Assembly: GCF_002900095.1 (NCBI RefSeq)
Contig: NZ_LLKN01000002.1
Span: 124,001 to 188,000 of the forward strand
DNA from: Salegentibacter mishustinae
GTDB taxonomy: Bacteria > Bacteroidota > Bacteroidia > Flavobacteriales > Flavobacteriaceae
Reading direction: 5' to 3'
DNA: 64,000 nt
The notes beneath the pieces were generated by a model, which was not told the DNA's origin, did not search any database, and was given only the letters and a program-made list of their open reading frames with translations. Within the stretch, counting starts at the first letter, position 1. Every line of letters starts with the position of its first letter. Shown one piece after another: positions 17,439-26,167 of the stretch. A program made the translations under genes and the position numbers.

Positions 17439-18761
17439 CTACTCGTAAATCTCTTTCACAAATTCGTCGTAAGTCACTTCTTTTTCTTCAAAAGACATTT
17501 TCTCTTTGTAGAAACCAAGCAATTTCTCGTTCATTAATTGCTCTGACATTCTTTTAACTTCGTCCTGATTAGAAAGAATTCTTGCCGCGATATCGTCAAG
17601 TTCTTTATCTCCAGGATTCATTTGGCCGAATTGAGCCATTTGTTCTTTGATCTTTTCTTTAGCAAAAGCTTTAAGATCTTCAAACTCTACTGTAAGGTTA
17701 TTTTCGTTTACTATTTTACCTTCAATTAACTGGTAACGTAAACCTTCTTCGCTCTTTTCGTATTCTTCTTTGGCCTCTTCTTCGGTCATTGGCTTTTCAC
17801 CAACGGTCTGAATCCATTTTTGAAGAAATTCTTTAGGAAGTTCAAATTTAGTTTGCTCAATAAGCTGCTTGGTCACATCGTTCATTAACTGCTGATCGCT
17901 TTGCTGCTTAAATTGCTTTGCTGCATCTTCCTTGATCTTTTCTTTAAGCTCATCTTCACTGGTTACTTTCCCTTCACCAAAAAGCTTATCGAATAATTCC
18001 TGGTTAAGCTCAGCCAATTCTCTATGGTTGATCTCTTTTACCGTAAATTCAACTTCAATATCAAGATCGTGCGCTTTATCGTGCTCAATTCCTAAATGCT
18101 GAATTAGCTCGTGATCGTCTTCAAAAAGATTTTTAGTTTTTAAAGTAAAAGAATCACCAACTTTAGCACCTACAAACTTATTAAGGTTTCTTTTCCCCTT
18201 AAGTTTTTCTAATTCTATTGAAGTTTCTTTTTCAATTCCTTCTTCTTCATTCTTGAAGGTACCGGCAACGATATCACCTTCTTCAGCTTCATCTTTAGAG
18301 ATCAGTTTCCCATATTGTTTTCTTATAGATTCGATTTGGTTATTCACCATTTTCTCATCTGCCACAATATTGTAATGGGTTACCGGCTTTTCAAGTTCAA
18401 GGTTTACATCAAATTCTGGAGCCAAACCAAGTTCGAACTCAAAAGTATATTCTTCTTTATTCCAATCGAAGTTTTCCTGCTCTTTAGGAATAGGATTTCC
18501 AAGAACATCCAGTTTTTCTTCGGTAAGATATTTATTTAGTGAATCCTGTAGAAGTTTGTTTACCTCATCTACCAAAACAGCCTGACCGTATTGTTTTTTC
18601 ACCATTCCCATAGGCACGTGCCCTTTTCTAAAGCCGGGAATATTGGCATTTTTACGGTAATCTTTTAAGATTTTTTCAACTTTACCGGCATAGTCTTCTT
18701 TGGCGATATCTACTTTTACCACCGCATTCAATTCATCAATATTCTCTCTGGTAATATTCAT
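17439..18761 (-). CDS. tig: Trigger factor, ribosome-bound chaperone
   Basis: A 440-residue trigger factor. The ribosome-binding N-domain carries the signature region IPGFRKGHVPMGMVKKQYG (about residues 41-59); the middle domain is the FKBP-like part and the C-terminal half is helical and highly charged, as expected of the substrate-cradling arms. It binds nascent chains at the ribosome exit. It is the first gene of tig-clpP-clpX and has a full two-box promoter directly upstream. Confidence 0.92.
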   Translation of the reverse strand: MNITRENIDELNAVVKVDIAKEDYAGKVEKILKDYRKNANIPGFRKGHVPMGMVKKQYGQAVLVDEVNKLLQDSLNKYLTEEKLDVLGNPIPKEQENFDWNKEEYTFEFELGLAPEFDVNLELEKPVTHYNIVADEKMVNNQIESIRKQYGKLISKDEAEEGDIVAGTFKNEEEGIEKETSIELEKLKGKRNLNKFVGAKVGDSFTLKTKNLFEDDHELIQHLGIEHDKAHDLDIEVEFTVKEINHRELAELNQELFDKLFGEGKVTSEDELKEKIKEDAAKQFKQQSDQQLMNDVTKQLIEQTKFELPKEFLQKWIQTVGEKPMTEEEAKEEYEKSEEGLRYQLIEGKIVNENNLTVEFEDLKAFAKEKIKEQMAQFGQMNPGDKELDDIAARILSNQDEVKRMSEQLMNEKLLGFYKEKMSFEEKEVTYDEFVKEIYE

Positions 18762-18787
18762 CTTGACTTGTTATAAAAATTGGAGTG

Positions 18788-18818
18788 CAAAATTACACTT
18801 TTTTCCCAAGCCAACAAA
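18788..18818 (-). promoter_or_regulatory. Two-box promoter of tig
   Basis: On the minus strand TTTG (18818-18815), 19 bases, then TAATTTTG (18795-18788), which fits the Bacteroidota housekeeping promoter TTG-N19-TAnnTTTG exactly. The start codon follows 26 bases downstream. Confidence 0.65.
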
Positions 18819-18848
18819 GTTTCAAATTATTGAATTCCAGTATAGTTC

Positions 18849-19190
18849 CTAATCTTTTCCCAATAAAGAAAAAAGTAGGGATTGAAACAGGGATAAAAGC
18901 AAGCTAAAAAGCAGGGCGATAAAAAAGCCGCTAACTCCAAATCCTGCTACAAAAGCATCTGCCAGTAAAATGATTATTGCGTTAATAACCAGTAAAAACA
19001 AGCCTAGCGTCAAGATAGTTACCGGTAAGGTAAGAATTACCAAAAGAGGTTTTACTAACAGGTTTAAGATAGCAAGAACCAGTGCCACTATTATAGCTGT
19101 TAAGTAACCGGCTACCTCAACGCCTGGTAGAAATTTAGCCAGGATCACCACAGCTAACGCGGTAAGTAGTATTCTTAATATAAAATTCAT
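18849..19190 (-). CDS. Phage-holin-family small membrane protein (YvlD-like)
   Basis: A 113-residue, almost wholly hydrophobic protein with four predicted helices. The conserved core LAILNLLVKPLLVILTLPVT (about residues 41-60) is the mark of the Phage_holin_4_2/YvlD family, which despite its name is a chromosomal envelope protein family with no lysis function shown. It lies between the tig promoter and the terminator of the GDSL lipoprotein gene, so it is probably a single-gene unit. Function unknown. Confidence 0.75.
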   Translation of the reverse strand: MNFILRILLTALAVVILAKFLPGVEVAGYLTAIIVALVLAILNLLVKPLLVILTLPVTILTLGLFLLVINAIIILLADAFVAGFGVSGFFIALLFSLLLSLFQSLLFSLLGKD

Positions 19191-19225
19191 AATTTTAAGA
19201 TTAGTTAGTTTCTGAAAAATACAAA

Positions 19226-19249
19226 AAACGCCGGAAAAATCCGGCGTTT
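19226..19249 (-). terminator. Rho-independent terminator of the fadL-GDSL operon
   Basis: The perfect 10-base stem AAACGCCGGA/TCCGGCGTTT has a 4-base loop and is followed on the minus strand by a T-rich run. It lies 28 bases beyond the GDSL gene stop. Confidence 0.8.
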
Positions 19250-19276
19250 CTATTTTTGTAATAAAAGGTGATGGTT

Positions 19277-20842
19277 TTACTGCACTTCGTTACTTAAAGT
19301 TACAGTACCATAAGTACCAACATTTACTTTTGGAACACTAGCGCTATAAGTTGAGTTAATAACATCAATAATTTCGTTAGCCATAACTGCATTTCCACGA
19401 GGAGTTAAATGAATTCCATCAAGAGAAAAAGCACCACCTGTTACAAATTCTGAAGTTATGGTTCCCCCATCAAAAGAGATTCCTCCTTCTGCCAATTGAT
19501 TTAGTAAGCCCTGAGCATCTACATACCCCAATCCATTAGCATCAGCGATAGCTTGTATAGAAGCATTATAAGCTGCAGTTGCCTGCTCTATATTAGCTAA
19601 TTCGGCTTCGTCTAAAGCATCAGCATCGTCAATCCCATTTACCGCTCCAAAAAGTGCATTAGCCTCTTCCTGAGTTGGAGTTTGACCTTGTTGTAAAGCT
19701 CCAAGAATTTGCATTACCTGTGGCGAAAGACTAACCGCACCATAACCTTGCGCTAAAGCAGCCTGGTCTATGGTTAAAACTAATTTTTCTTCTGCGGTCA
19801 TCTGTCGAAATCCTAATGGATTTGCCTCTGAAGGCTCCACATCAATTAAGAACCTGTTTGCACCTTCACTAAAGGTGATCGCATATTGCGAGGCTAAAGC
19901 CTGGGCTTGTTCAGCAGGAACTCCCTGTTGCATTAATCCGCCAGCAAAAACCTGTGAAACCGCCTGGAAATAACCAGTTAAATTAGCTGCTGTTTCAGCA
20001 TCTAATGCAAGTGCATTATTTGGCACTGTATTAAAGAATGGTACCGCAGCAACATCTGGAATATTAACTAAAACTCCACCACTGGCTGAAGCCGCTAGAG
20101 CCTGAACCATTTGCCCGTAAATACCGGCAAAGGCATTAGGGTCTGTAATATCGTTTTCACCATAAGTAGAAGGATCTAAATTGTTTAACTGAAATTCTCC
20201 CGTTCCTCCAGAAGTAGCATAACCCAACACATCGTTATTTCCTATCCATAAAGAGAAAAAAGTTGGATTTTGAGCAAGTGCATCTTCTAAAACTGTAGCT
20301 TCTGGTGAAGAAGCAAAACGAACAAAGTATGGGTTGGCAGATTGTGTAGCCAGGTTTTGAACATTTCCATAACCAGAAAAACCAAGGTGGTAAGATTTTG
20401 CTCCCGGCACACCCATATTACTAAACGGGCCCTGCAACACATTCCCAACTTCGGTAGTAGGTTGCATTCCAGTATAAACCTGAGGTCCAGGCGTGCCATC
20501 CTGTCCTACAGCCAAAACAAGACGGTTTTGCGTGATTTGGTTTCCGCCTAATAAAAGTCCGCCGGCATTATCATTCATAAAAGGAATGGTAAATTCCTCA
20601 ATATCCTGAGTTTTTTCAAATTGTTGGGAAAGAATGTTCGGATAAGCGTTTTCCTGCCCGGTAATATAAAGGGCGTTGTCTGCATAACCCGCGGTAAGGG
20701 AATTACCCAGGGCTACATACCGGGAAAAATCTGCTTCTCCATTGGTATAAGCACCGGCTTCGTCTACCGGATTATCAAATTCTGGCTCACAGGAAACAAT
20801 TCCCAGCGCCAATACTGCTATATATTTAAAATAATGTTTCAT
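19277..20842 (-). CDS. SGNH/GDSL-family lipoprotein hydrolase
   Basis: A 521-residue lipoprotein: the signal peptide ends in IVSC with Cys18 as the lipid-bearing residue. GDSL block I is GNSLTAGY with Ser48, block III is WIGNNDVLG, and block V is DGIHLTPRGN with Asp475 and His478, so the catalytic triad is intact. An alanine- and glutamine-rich insertion of about 200 residues separates blocks III and V. It probably sits on the outer membrane and hydrolyses an ester or lipid. It begins 9 bases after a FadL-family channel gene, so the released fatty acid may be taken up by its neighbour (inference). Confidence 0.82.
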   Translation of the reverse strand: MKHYFKYIAVLALGIVSCEPEFDNPVDEAGAYTNGEADFSRYVALGNSLTAGYADNALYITGQENAYPNILSQQFEKTQDIEEFTIPFMNDNAGGLLLGGNQITQNRLVLAVGQDGTPGPQVYTGMQPTTEVGNVLQGPFSNMGVPGAKSYHLGFSGYGNVQNLATQSANPYFVRFASSPEATVLEDALAQNPTFFSLWIGNNDVLGYATSGGTGEFQLNNLDPSTYGENDITDPNAFAGIYGQMVQALAASASGGVLVNIPDVAAVPFFNTVPNNALALDAETAANLTGYFQAVSQVFAGGLMQQGVPAEQAQALASQYAITFSEGANRFLIDVEPSEANPLGFRQMTAEEKLVLTIDQAALAQGYGAVSLSPQVMQILGALQQGQTPTQEEANALFGAVNGIDDADALDEAELANIEQATAAYNASIQAIADANGLGYVDAQGLLNQLAEGGISFDGGTITSEFVTGGAFSLDGIHLTPRGNAVMANEIIDVINSTYSASVPKVNVGTYGTVTLSNEVQ

Positions 20843-20851
20843 CTTCTAATT

Positions 20852-22111
20852 TTATAATTTGTAGGTTACACCAAGTCCAGGAATAAAAGCTGAAGTTTTA
20901 TAAGTTCCTTCAAAAGGAGCTCCTTCATAATCCGGAAAGTCATTAGGATTTGGAGCATAAGATTCATCTACCTCTTCATACCTGTTATAAAGGAAGGCAG
21001 CATCTATAGAGAATTTGTCACTCACATTTACAGAAAGACCACCGGTAAACCCGTGAGCATCGTTTCTTGGAGTTTCAGGCGCAAAATAACCAGACTGTAC
21101 TGGAGATTCATCAAAGTAATATCCAACTCTCAAAGTAATAGTTTCGTTGGCAAGATATTGCAACCCAAACCTGTAAGTTGAGGAGTTTTTATAATTACGT
21201 GGATTTTCAGAATCAGGAATTTGTGCATTTGCAAAGTCCAGGTCTAAAGACTTATACACATCCCAGTAAGTCATATTATAATCGAAAGCAAGAAGCCATT
21301 TGTCTAAAAGTTCGTAAGAAACTCCTACAGAAAGCTCAGCTGGCATTGGTAAAGACGCATCAAATTCTGTATTCTGGAAAGGAGTTAATGGGGAATTTGG
21401 AATATTTTCAAAAGTAGCATCTCCACCTTCGGCTTCCACCATTATTTCACTTCGGTAATTAATACCAAAACGCAAATCTTCAGTAGCATTAAACATCGCA
21501 CTGGCTGACCATCCAAAAGCACTTACGCCGCTGGCATCTACAGTTACGTTAGAGCGATTTCCGTCAATATCGGTCAAAGTACGATCCAGGTTTCGGTTAA
21601 AATTCACCGATCCATTTACATAGATTGGTCCACCACCAACACTTAATTTATCTGAAATTTTTACTGCAGCTAAAGCCTGAATATATATCGCCTGAAGATC
21701 TATAGTATTCACTAAATGAGATCCAGCCCAATCTGTTGGCCATTCTACGCTACTTCCATAAGGAGTATAAGCAGCAAGACCTAAAGTTAGCCAGTCGTTT
21801 ACTCTATAAGACCCATAAGCATAAAAAGGAGTTCCCACAGGACTGTCAGTTTCAGAACTAAGTCCGAATTCTGAATTTTGGTATTTCACACTGGAAAATA
21901 CGGCACTGGCACCAGCAGCTACATTTATCTTATTTTCAAGATAAACAAGCCCAGCCGGGTTAAAAAAAGCAAGTTCGGCATTGTTAACTACCGCTACACC
22001 CGTGTGACCCATAGCAAGCGATCGTTGTCCCTGAAGACTCACCCTATACCCACCGGCATAAGTTACCGCAGCCATTAGACCAAAAAGGCCCAGGAAAAGT
22101 AATTTTTTCAT
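20852..22111 (-). CDS. OmpP1/FadL/TodX family outer-membrane transporter
   Basis: A 419-residue barrel protein with a signal peptide of about 19 residues. The plug-like N-terminus contains the NPAGL motif (51-55) typical of FadL, and the rest shows alternating beta strands ending in GLGVTYKL with no C-terminal sorting domain. FadL proteins pass hydrophobic molecules such as long-chain fatty acids through the outer membrane. It is first in a two-gene operon with the GDSL lipoprotein and has a full two-box promoter upstream. The substrate is unknown. Confidence 0.85.
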   Translation of the reverse strand: MKKLLFLGLFGLMAAVTYAGGYRVSLQGQRSLAMGHTGVAVVNNAELAFFNPAGLVYLENKINVAAGASAVFSSVKYQNSEFGLSSETDSPVGTPFYAYGSYRVNDWLTLGLAAYTPYGSSVEWPTDWAGSHLVNTIDLQAIYIQALAAVKISDKLSVGGGPIYVNGSVNFNRNLDRTLTDIDGNRSNVTVDASGVSAFGWSASAMFNATEDLRFGINYRSEIMVEAEGGDATFENIPNSPLTPFQNTEFDASLPMPAELSVGVSYELLDKWLLAFDYNMTYWDVYKSLDLDFANAQIPDSENPRNYKNSSTYRFGLQYLANETITLRVGYYFDESPVQSGYFAPETPRNDAHGFTGGLSVNVSDKFSIDAAFLYNRYEEVDESYAPNPNDFPDYEGAPFEGTYKTSAFIPGLGVTYKL

Positions 22112-22153
22112 AATTGATTTGGATTTTATAGTATTCTAATAATTTCTTGGTAT

Positions 22154-22183
22154 CAAATTTAGCATAAATTACATATTACTCAA
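22154..22183 (-). promoter_or_regulatory. Two-box promoter of the fadL-GDSL operon
   Basis: On the minus strand TTG (22183-22181), 19 bases, then TAAATTTG (22161-22154), a full match to TTG-N19-TAnnTTTG. The FadL start lies 42 bases downstream of the -7 box. Confidence 0.65.
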
Positions 22184-22230
22184 GAAAATTGGATTATTTA
22201 TTATGCACACATAATAAATTTAGAAAGATT

Positions 22231-22995
22231 TTAAAGAAAGTCAACAACAGCTACATAGAAATCATCCATTTTCTCAGCGTGAACCCAATGCCCTGCGTTT
22301 GCAATTTCTTTGAATTCTACTTCCGAAAATTGGTTTTTAATTGCCGCCCGGTCTTCTTTTTTAATATAAATTGAATTAGCTCCTTTTATAAATAATGTAG
22401 GGCCGCTATAGGATTTATCCTGTGGAAGCGCCCGCCCTACTTCTTCAATATTATCTTTTAAAGTTTGAAGATTAACTTTTAAACAGTAATCGCCTTTAGA
22501 GGTACGATTAAGGTTTTTCAGCAGAAAAAGTCGCACCGGTTTTTCTGAAATAAATTCTGAAAGTAATTTATCGGCATCTTTCCTAGATTCCAGCTTAGCA
22601 TCTTCCAAAGCGGTTAGGCCTTCTAATATTTGCTGATGATGTGGCTCATAGTATTTTGGAGCAATATCTACCACGATAAGCTTTTTTACTAGATCGGGAT
22701 AATTTGCAGCAGTTAGCATCGCAGTTTTACCACCCATTGAATGCCCCATTAAAATGATATTTGATAAAGAATGCTGCTCGCAATAGGCTGCAACATCTTC
22801 AGCCATTAGTTCATAACTGTGATTATCTGTATGCGGGCTTTTACCGTGGTTTCGCTGATCTACAAGGTGAACCTGGAAATTCTTTTCTTCAGCAAGTTTG
22901 CTACCAATGGTTTTCCAGTTATCGCTCATCCCCAAAAATCCGTGAAGAATTAAAAGCGGTGTCCCCTCTCCTATTATTATAGAGTTTAATTTCAT
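22231..22995 (-). CDS. Alpha/beta-fold hydrolase (YbfF-like esterase)
   Basis: A 254-residue alpha/beta hydrolase. The nucleophile elbow is GHSMGG with Ser86, the oxyanion segment LHGFLGMSDNW lies at 18-28, and the catalytic His236 is in the AGHWVHAE segment. No signal peptide, hence cytoplasmic. The overall pattern is like E. coli YbfF, an esterase for short acyl groups. The gene follows pdxJ by 24 bases and is probably cotranscribed, without an obvious link in function. True substrate unknown. Confidence 0.8.
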   Translation of the reverse strand: MKLNSIIIGEGTPLLILHGFLGMSDNWKTIGSKLAEEKNFQVHLVDQRNHGKSPHTDNHSYELMAEDVAAYCEQHSLSNIILMGHSMGGKTAMLTAANYPDLVKKLIVVDIAPKYYEPHHQQILEGLTALEDAKLESRKDADKLLSEFISEKPVRLFLLKNLNRTSKGDYCLKVNLQTLKDNIEEVGRALPQDKSYSGPTLFIKGANSIYIKKEDRAAIKNQFSEVEFKEIANAGHWVHAEKMDDFYVAVVDFL

Positions 22996-23019
22996 AGTTT
23001 TTTTGTTTCTAAAAATGAA

Positions 23020-23733
23020 TTATTTCAGAAGTTCAAGATATTTTTTAATCGTTGTTTCTAATCCCATATATAAGGCTTCAGCGATTAGTGCGTGGCCAAT
23101 GGAAACTTCATCAAGATGTGGAACTTGCTCATTAAAAAACTTAATATTATTTAAGGAAAGGTCATGCCCAGCATTAATTCCTAAACCTAATTGATGCGCT
23201 AATTCTGCACATTTCGTATACGGCTCTACTCCAGTTTTATCGCCTTTTGAAAATTTCACCGCAAAATCTTCGGTATATAATTCAATTCTGTCTGTTCCTG
23301 TTTCTGCAGCTCCTTCTATCATTTTTTCATCTGGATCTACAAAAATTGAAGTTCTAATACCATTATCTTTAAACTCCTGAATCACTTCCTGGAGAAATTT
23401 CTTATTTTTAATGGTATCCCAACCAGCGTTAGAAGTAATTGCATCTTCAGCATCGGGCACCAAAGTAACCTGCGCTGGTTTAGCTTCCATCACCAGATTA
23501 ATAAATTTCGCTACCGGATTTCCTTCTATATTAAATTCGGTTTTCACAATAGGAGAAAGATCCCGAACATCTTGATAAGTAATATGGCGTTCATCTGGTC
23601 TTGGGTGCACGGTGATTCCCTGCCCGCCAAAAGACTCTATTTTCTTAGCTGCTTCAACTACATTAGGAATGTTGCCTCCACGAGCATTTCGCAAAGTGGC
23701 AATTTTATTGATATTTACACTTAATTTCGTCAT
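23020..23733 (-). CDS. pdxJ: Pyridoxine 5'-phosphate synthase
   Basis: A 237-residue TIM-barrel enzyme that condenses 3-amino-2-oxopropyl phosphate with deoxyxylulose phosphate in the DXP-dependent vitamin B6 route. Marks are the N-terminal [18 protein letters not shown] stretch, [12 protein letters not shown] and [10 protein letters not shown], which hold the phosphate- and substrate-binding residues. Length matches E. coli PdxJ. Note that isoprenoids here come from mevalonate, so DXP would be needed for B6 and thiamine only. A -7 box lies just upstream. Confidence 0.92.
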   Translation of the reverse strand: MTKLSVNINKIATLRNARGGNIPNVVEAAKKIESFGGQGITVHPRPDERHITYQDVRDLSPIVKTEFNIEGNPVAKFINLVMEAKPAQVTLVPDAEDAITSNAGWDTIKNKKFLQEVIQEFKDNGIRTSIFVDPDEKMIEGAAETGTDRIELYTEDFAVKFSKGDKTGVEPYTKCAELAHQLGLGINAGHDLSLNNIKFFNEQVPHLDEVSIGHALIAEALYMGLETTIKKYLELLK

Positions 23734-23752
23734 TTTATAAGCTTTTGTTTAA

Positions 23753-23760
23753 CAAAAATA
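23753..23760 (-). promoter_or_regulatory. -7 promoter box of pdxJ
   Basis: TATTTTTG on the minus strand matches TAnnTTTG and lies 19 bases before the pdxJ ATG. No TTG is found at the -33 position. Confidence 0.4.
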
Positions 23761-23823
23761 CAAACTTGGAAATGCCCTAATGAATTTTATTTTAATTAAT
23801 TTGCATAAAAACGAAGCGACATC

Positions 23824-24480
23824 ATGAAGATGGATGATTTTATAATTAACGATGTTTCCATAAGGCATTTTTCTGATAAAATTGGGGAAGTCCAGGACTT
23901 GTTCAATCAGTTAACCTATTCGCATTTGCCGGTAGAAAACAACGGTATTTATATGGGCTGCATTTCAGAAAATGATATTCGTTGCTTTGAAGCCGAAAAG
24001 TCTTTAGAAGATTATCAATATGCCTTAGAAGGTTTTTTTGTGAGAAATACAGATTTTTGGCTGGATATTTTAGAACGTTTTGCGCAAAACAACACCAATA
24101 TTTTACCGGTTTTAGATGAAGAAAACCATTATCTAGGTTATGTTGAACTAAACGAGATTATTTCCCTTTTTAACGAAACTCCGTTTTTAAGCGAAGCGGG
24201 AAATATTATCGTAATCCAAAAAGGAATTAAGGATTATTCCTTTAGTGAGATCGTGCAGATTGTAGAATCTAATAGCGCAAATATTCTTGGTTCATTTATT
24301 TCGAAATTGGAAAACGACATAGTTCAAATCACCATAAAATTAAGCCCTTCTGGAATAAATGAGATCATTCAATCTTTCCGTAGGTATGGCTATAAAATTA
24401 TTTCTGAACACCGGGAAGATAATTTCAACAAAAATCTCAGAGACCGCTCTAAGTATTTAGATAAATATATGAATATATGA
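23824..24480 (+). CDS. CBS-pair domain protein with C-terminal ACT-like region
   Basis: A 218-residue soluble protein. Two CBS motifs fill about residues 1-135 (SHLPVENNGIYMGCISENDI and a second TNILPVLDEENHYLGYVEL), followed by an ACT-like fold of about 70 residues with the IVQITIKLSPSGINEII strand-helix pattern. CBS pairs usually sense adenine nucleotides. The gene overlaps the NAD kinase gene by 4 bases (ATGA), so the pair is translationally coupled; a role in tuning NAD kinase or sensing its products is an inference from that coupling. Confidence 0.75.
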   Translation: MKMDDFIINDVSIRHFSDKIGEVQDLFNQLTYSHLPVENNGIYMGCISENDIRCFEAEKSLEDYQYALEGFFVRNTDFWLDILERFAQNNTNILPVLDEENHYLGYVELNEIISLFNETPFLSEAGNIIVIQKGIKDYSFSEIVQIVESNSANILGSFISKLENDIVQITIKLSPSGINEIIQSFRRYGYKIISEHREDNFNKNLRDRSKYLDKYMNI

Positions 24481-25361
24481 AAGTAGGCATCTACGGTCAG
24501 TTTTATCACACCAATGCCGGGACTTATATAGCACAGCTTCTGGAATTACTGAAGCGTAAAAACATCAATGTAATTATTGAAAAAGATTTCCTGGAACTTA
24601 TTCATTTGAATAAGACTATTAATGAAGATTATTCTTACTTCAGCACTTTTGAAGAACTGGATAACAGCTTCGATTTATTCTTTTGCATTGGCGGTGATGG
24701 TACTATTCTAAAATCTATTAATTACATCCGGAATTTAGACATCCCAATTGTTGGGATTAACACAGGAAGGTTAGGTTTTTTGGCGACCATTCAAAAGGAA
24801 GAAATTAAAGATAGCCTGGAAACTATTTTGCAAAAAGATTACAGTATTTCTTCCCGAAGTGTACTAAATATTAGCACCAACCCTCCCAGTCACGATCCTG
24901 TCTTTAAAAATATCGCTTTAAACGAGATTGCCGTAAGCCGAAAAAACACCACCTCTATGATCACGGTAGACACCTGGCTAAACGATCAATATCTAAACTC
25001 CTACTGGGCAGATGGCTTAATTGTTTCTACACCAACGGGATCTACGGGCTATTCTCTTAGCTGCGGCGGCCCGGTAATTACACCAGATGCGGCATCTATT
25101 ATTATCACACCCATTGCGCCGCATAATTTAAATGCCCGTCCTTTAGTAATTAAAGACGACACCAAAATAACACTTCGGGTTTCAGGAAGAGAAGATTCTC
25201 ACCTGGTGTCCATGGACTCCCGAATTGCCACCCTTGAAAATGACACCGAGATCATTATTCAAAAAGCACCCTACGCGATAAATCTTGTTGAACTTAATGA
25301 AGATAGTTTTCTTCAAACCCTCAGAAAAAAGCTCATGTGGGGAGAAGATAAACGCAATTAA
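24477..25361 (+). CDS. nadK: NAD kinase
   Basis: A 294-residue kinase that phosphorylates NAD to NADP. The GGDG motif is at 72-75 within CIGGDGTILKS, and the conserved segments TGRLGFLA, NEIAVSRKN and TPTGSTGYSLSCGGP follow in the expected order. The family's length is about 290-300 residues. Translation probably depends on the upstream CBS gene, which it overlaps by 4 bases. Confidence 0.92.
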   Translation: MKVGIYGQFYHTNAGTYIAQLLELLKRKNINVIIEKDFLELIHLNKTINEDYSYFSTFEELDNSFDLFFCIGGDGTILKSINYIRNLDIPIVGINTGRLGFLATIQKEEIKDSLETILQKDYSISSRSVLNISTNPPSHDPVFKNIALNEIAVSRKNTTSMITVDTWLNDQYLNSYWADGLIVSTPTGSTGYSLSCGGPVITPDAASIIITPIAPHNLNARPLVIKDDTKITLRVSGREDSHLVSMDSRIATLENDTEIIIQKAPYAINLVELNEDSFLQTLRKKLMWGEDKRN

Positions 25362-25415
25362 GCAATAAATGATTTTAAAAACTGTTTAAGAACATGTACA
25401 AATTTGCTCAAATTA

Positions 25416-25444
25416 TTGTAGAGCAAACATTATTGTTATATTTG
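25416..25444 (+). promoter_or_regulatory. Two-box promoter of the porG-uppS-bamA operon
   Basis: TTG (25416-25418), 18 bases, then TATATTTG (25437-25444), matching TAnnTTTG. The porG ATG is 17 bases further on. This separates the outer-membrane assembly operon from the CBS-nadK pair. Confidence 0.6.
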
Positions 25445-25461
25445 CAAACTTTTGAAAACCT

Positions 25462-26166
25462 ATGAGGTACATATTAGTTGTAGTAATCTTGCTTGTTTTT
25501 GCCCCAAAAACAAATTCACAAACATTTGAAGTAGGACCATATATTGGTGGCGCTAATTACATTGGTGATGTAGGCCGAACCAATTTTGTACTTCCAAATA
25601 GCCTGGTTGGCGGCGCCCTCCTAAAATGGAATCGCAGCCCACGTCACGCTTTTCGATTTTCGCTTTTATATGCTGAAATAAATGCCGATGATGCCGATTC
25701 TAATGATCCCAGAAGAGCGAGCAGAGGCTATTCTTTTAGCAATACTATCGCAGAAGCTTCCCTTGGCATAGAATTTAATTTCTGGAGTTTTGATCTTCAC
25801 GAAGGTCACCCGCAAAGTACTCCTTATCTTTATACCGGAATAACATATTTTAGAGCCGACCACTTATTACTAAGTGCCGATTTCCCTAACGGGGAATTGG
25901 AGAACCAGGGAGCCAACTGGGATTTTGCGATTCCGGTGGTTTTTGGCTACAAAGAAAGTATTACACGCCATATTGTTGGTGCATTGGAAGTGGGCGTACG
26001 CTATACGTTTACCGATAATTTAGACGGAAGCTGGCCAGAAGAAATTTTTGGAAATAGAATGCCCAGAAGGGAATTCGGAAATAGAAACACCAACGATTGG
26101 TATGTATTCACAGGGGTGAATTTTACCTTTTCGTGGGGAAGAGAACCTTGCTATAGCCGATTTTAA
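25462..26166 (+). CDS. porG: PorG-like outer-membrane beta-barrel protein of the type IX secretion system (DUF6089)
   Basis: A 234-residue protein with a signal peptide ending near NSQT, then an eight-strand barrel-like pattern starting VGPYIGGANYIGDVGRTN and ending in FTFSWGREPCYSRF. The gene order porG-uppS-bamA-ompH-ompH is the same as around the Porphyromonas gingivalis PorG gene, whose product is an outer-membrane barrel attached to the PorK/PorN (GldK/GldN) ring of the T9SS. Identification rests on this order together with length and barrel pattern. It ends one base before uppS. Confidence 0.78.
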   Translation: MRYILVVVILLVFAPKTNSQTFEVGPYIGGANYIGDVGRTNFVLPNSLVGGALLKWNRSPRHAFRFSLLYAEINADDADSNDPRRASRGYSFSNTIAEASLGIEFNFWSFDLHEGHPQSTPYLYTGITYFRADHLLLSADFPNGELENQGANWDFAIPVVFGYKESITRHIVGALEVGVRYTFTDNLDGSWPEEIFGNRMPRREFGNRNTNDWYVFTGVNFTFSWGREPCYSRF

Positions 26167-26167
26167 T

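Noticed and set aside
19251..19258. TATTTTTG on the plus strand after the GDSL operon terminator
   Set aside because: It matches the -7 consensus, but no plus-strand gene follows, so it is probably a chance match in AT-rich sequence.
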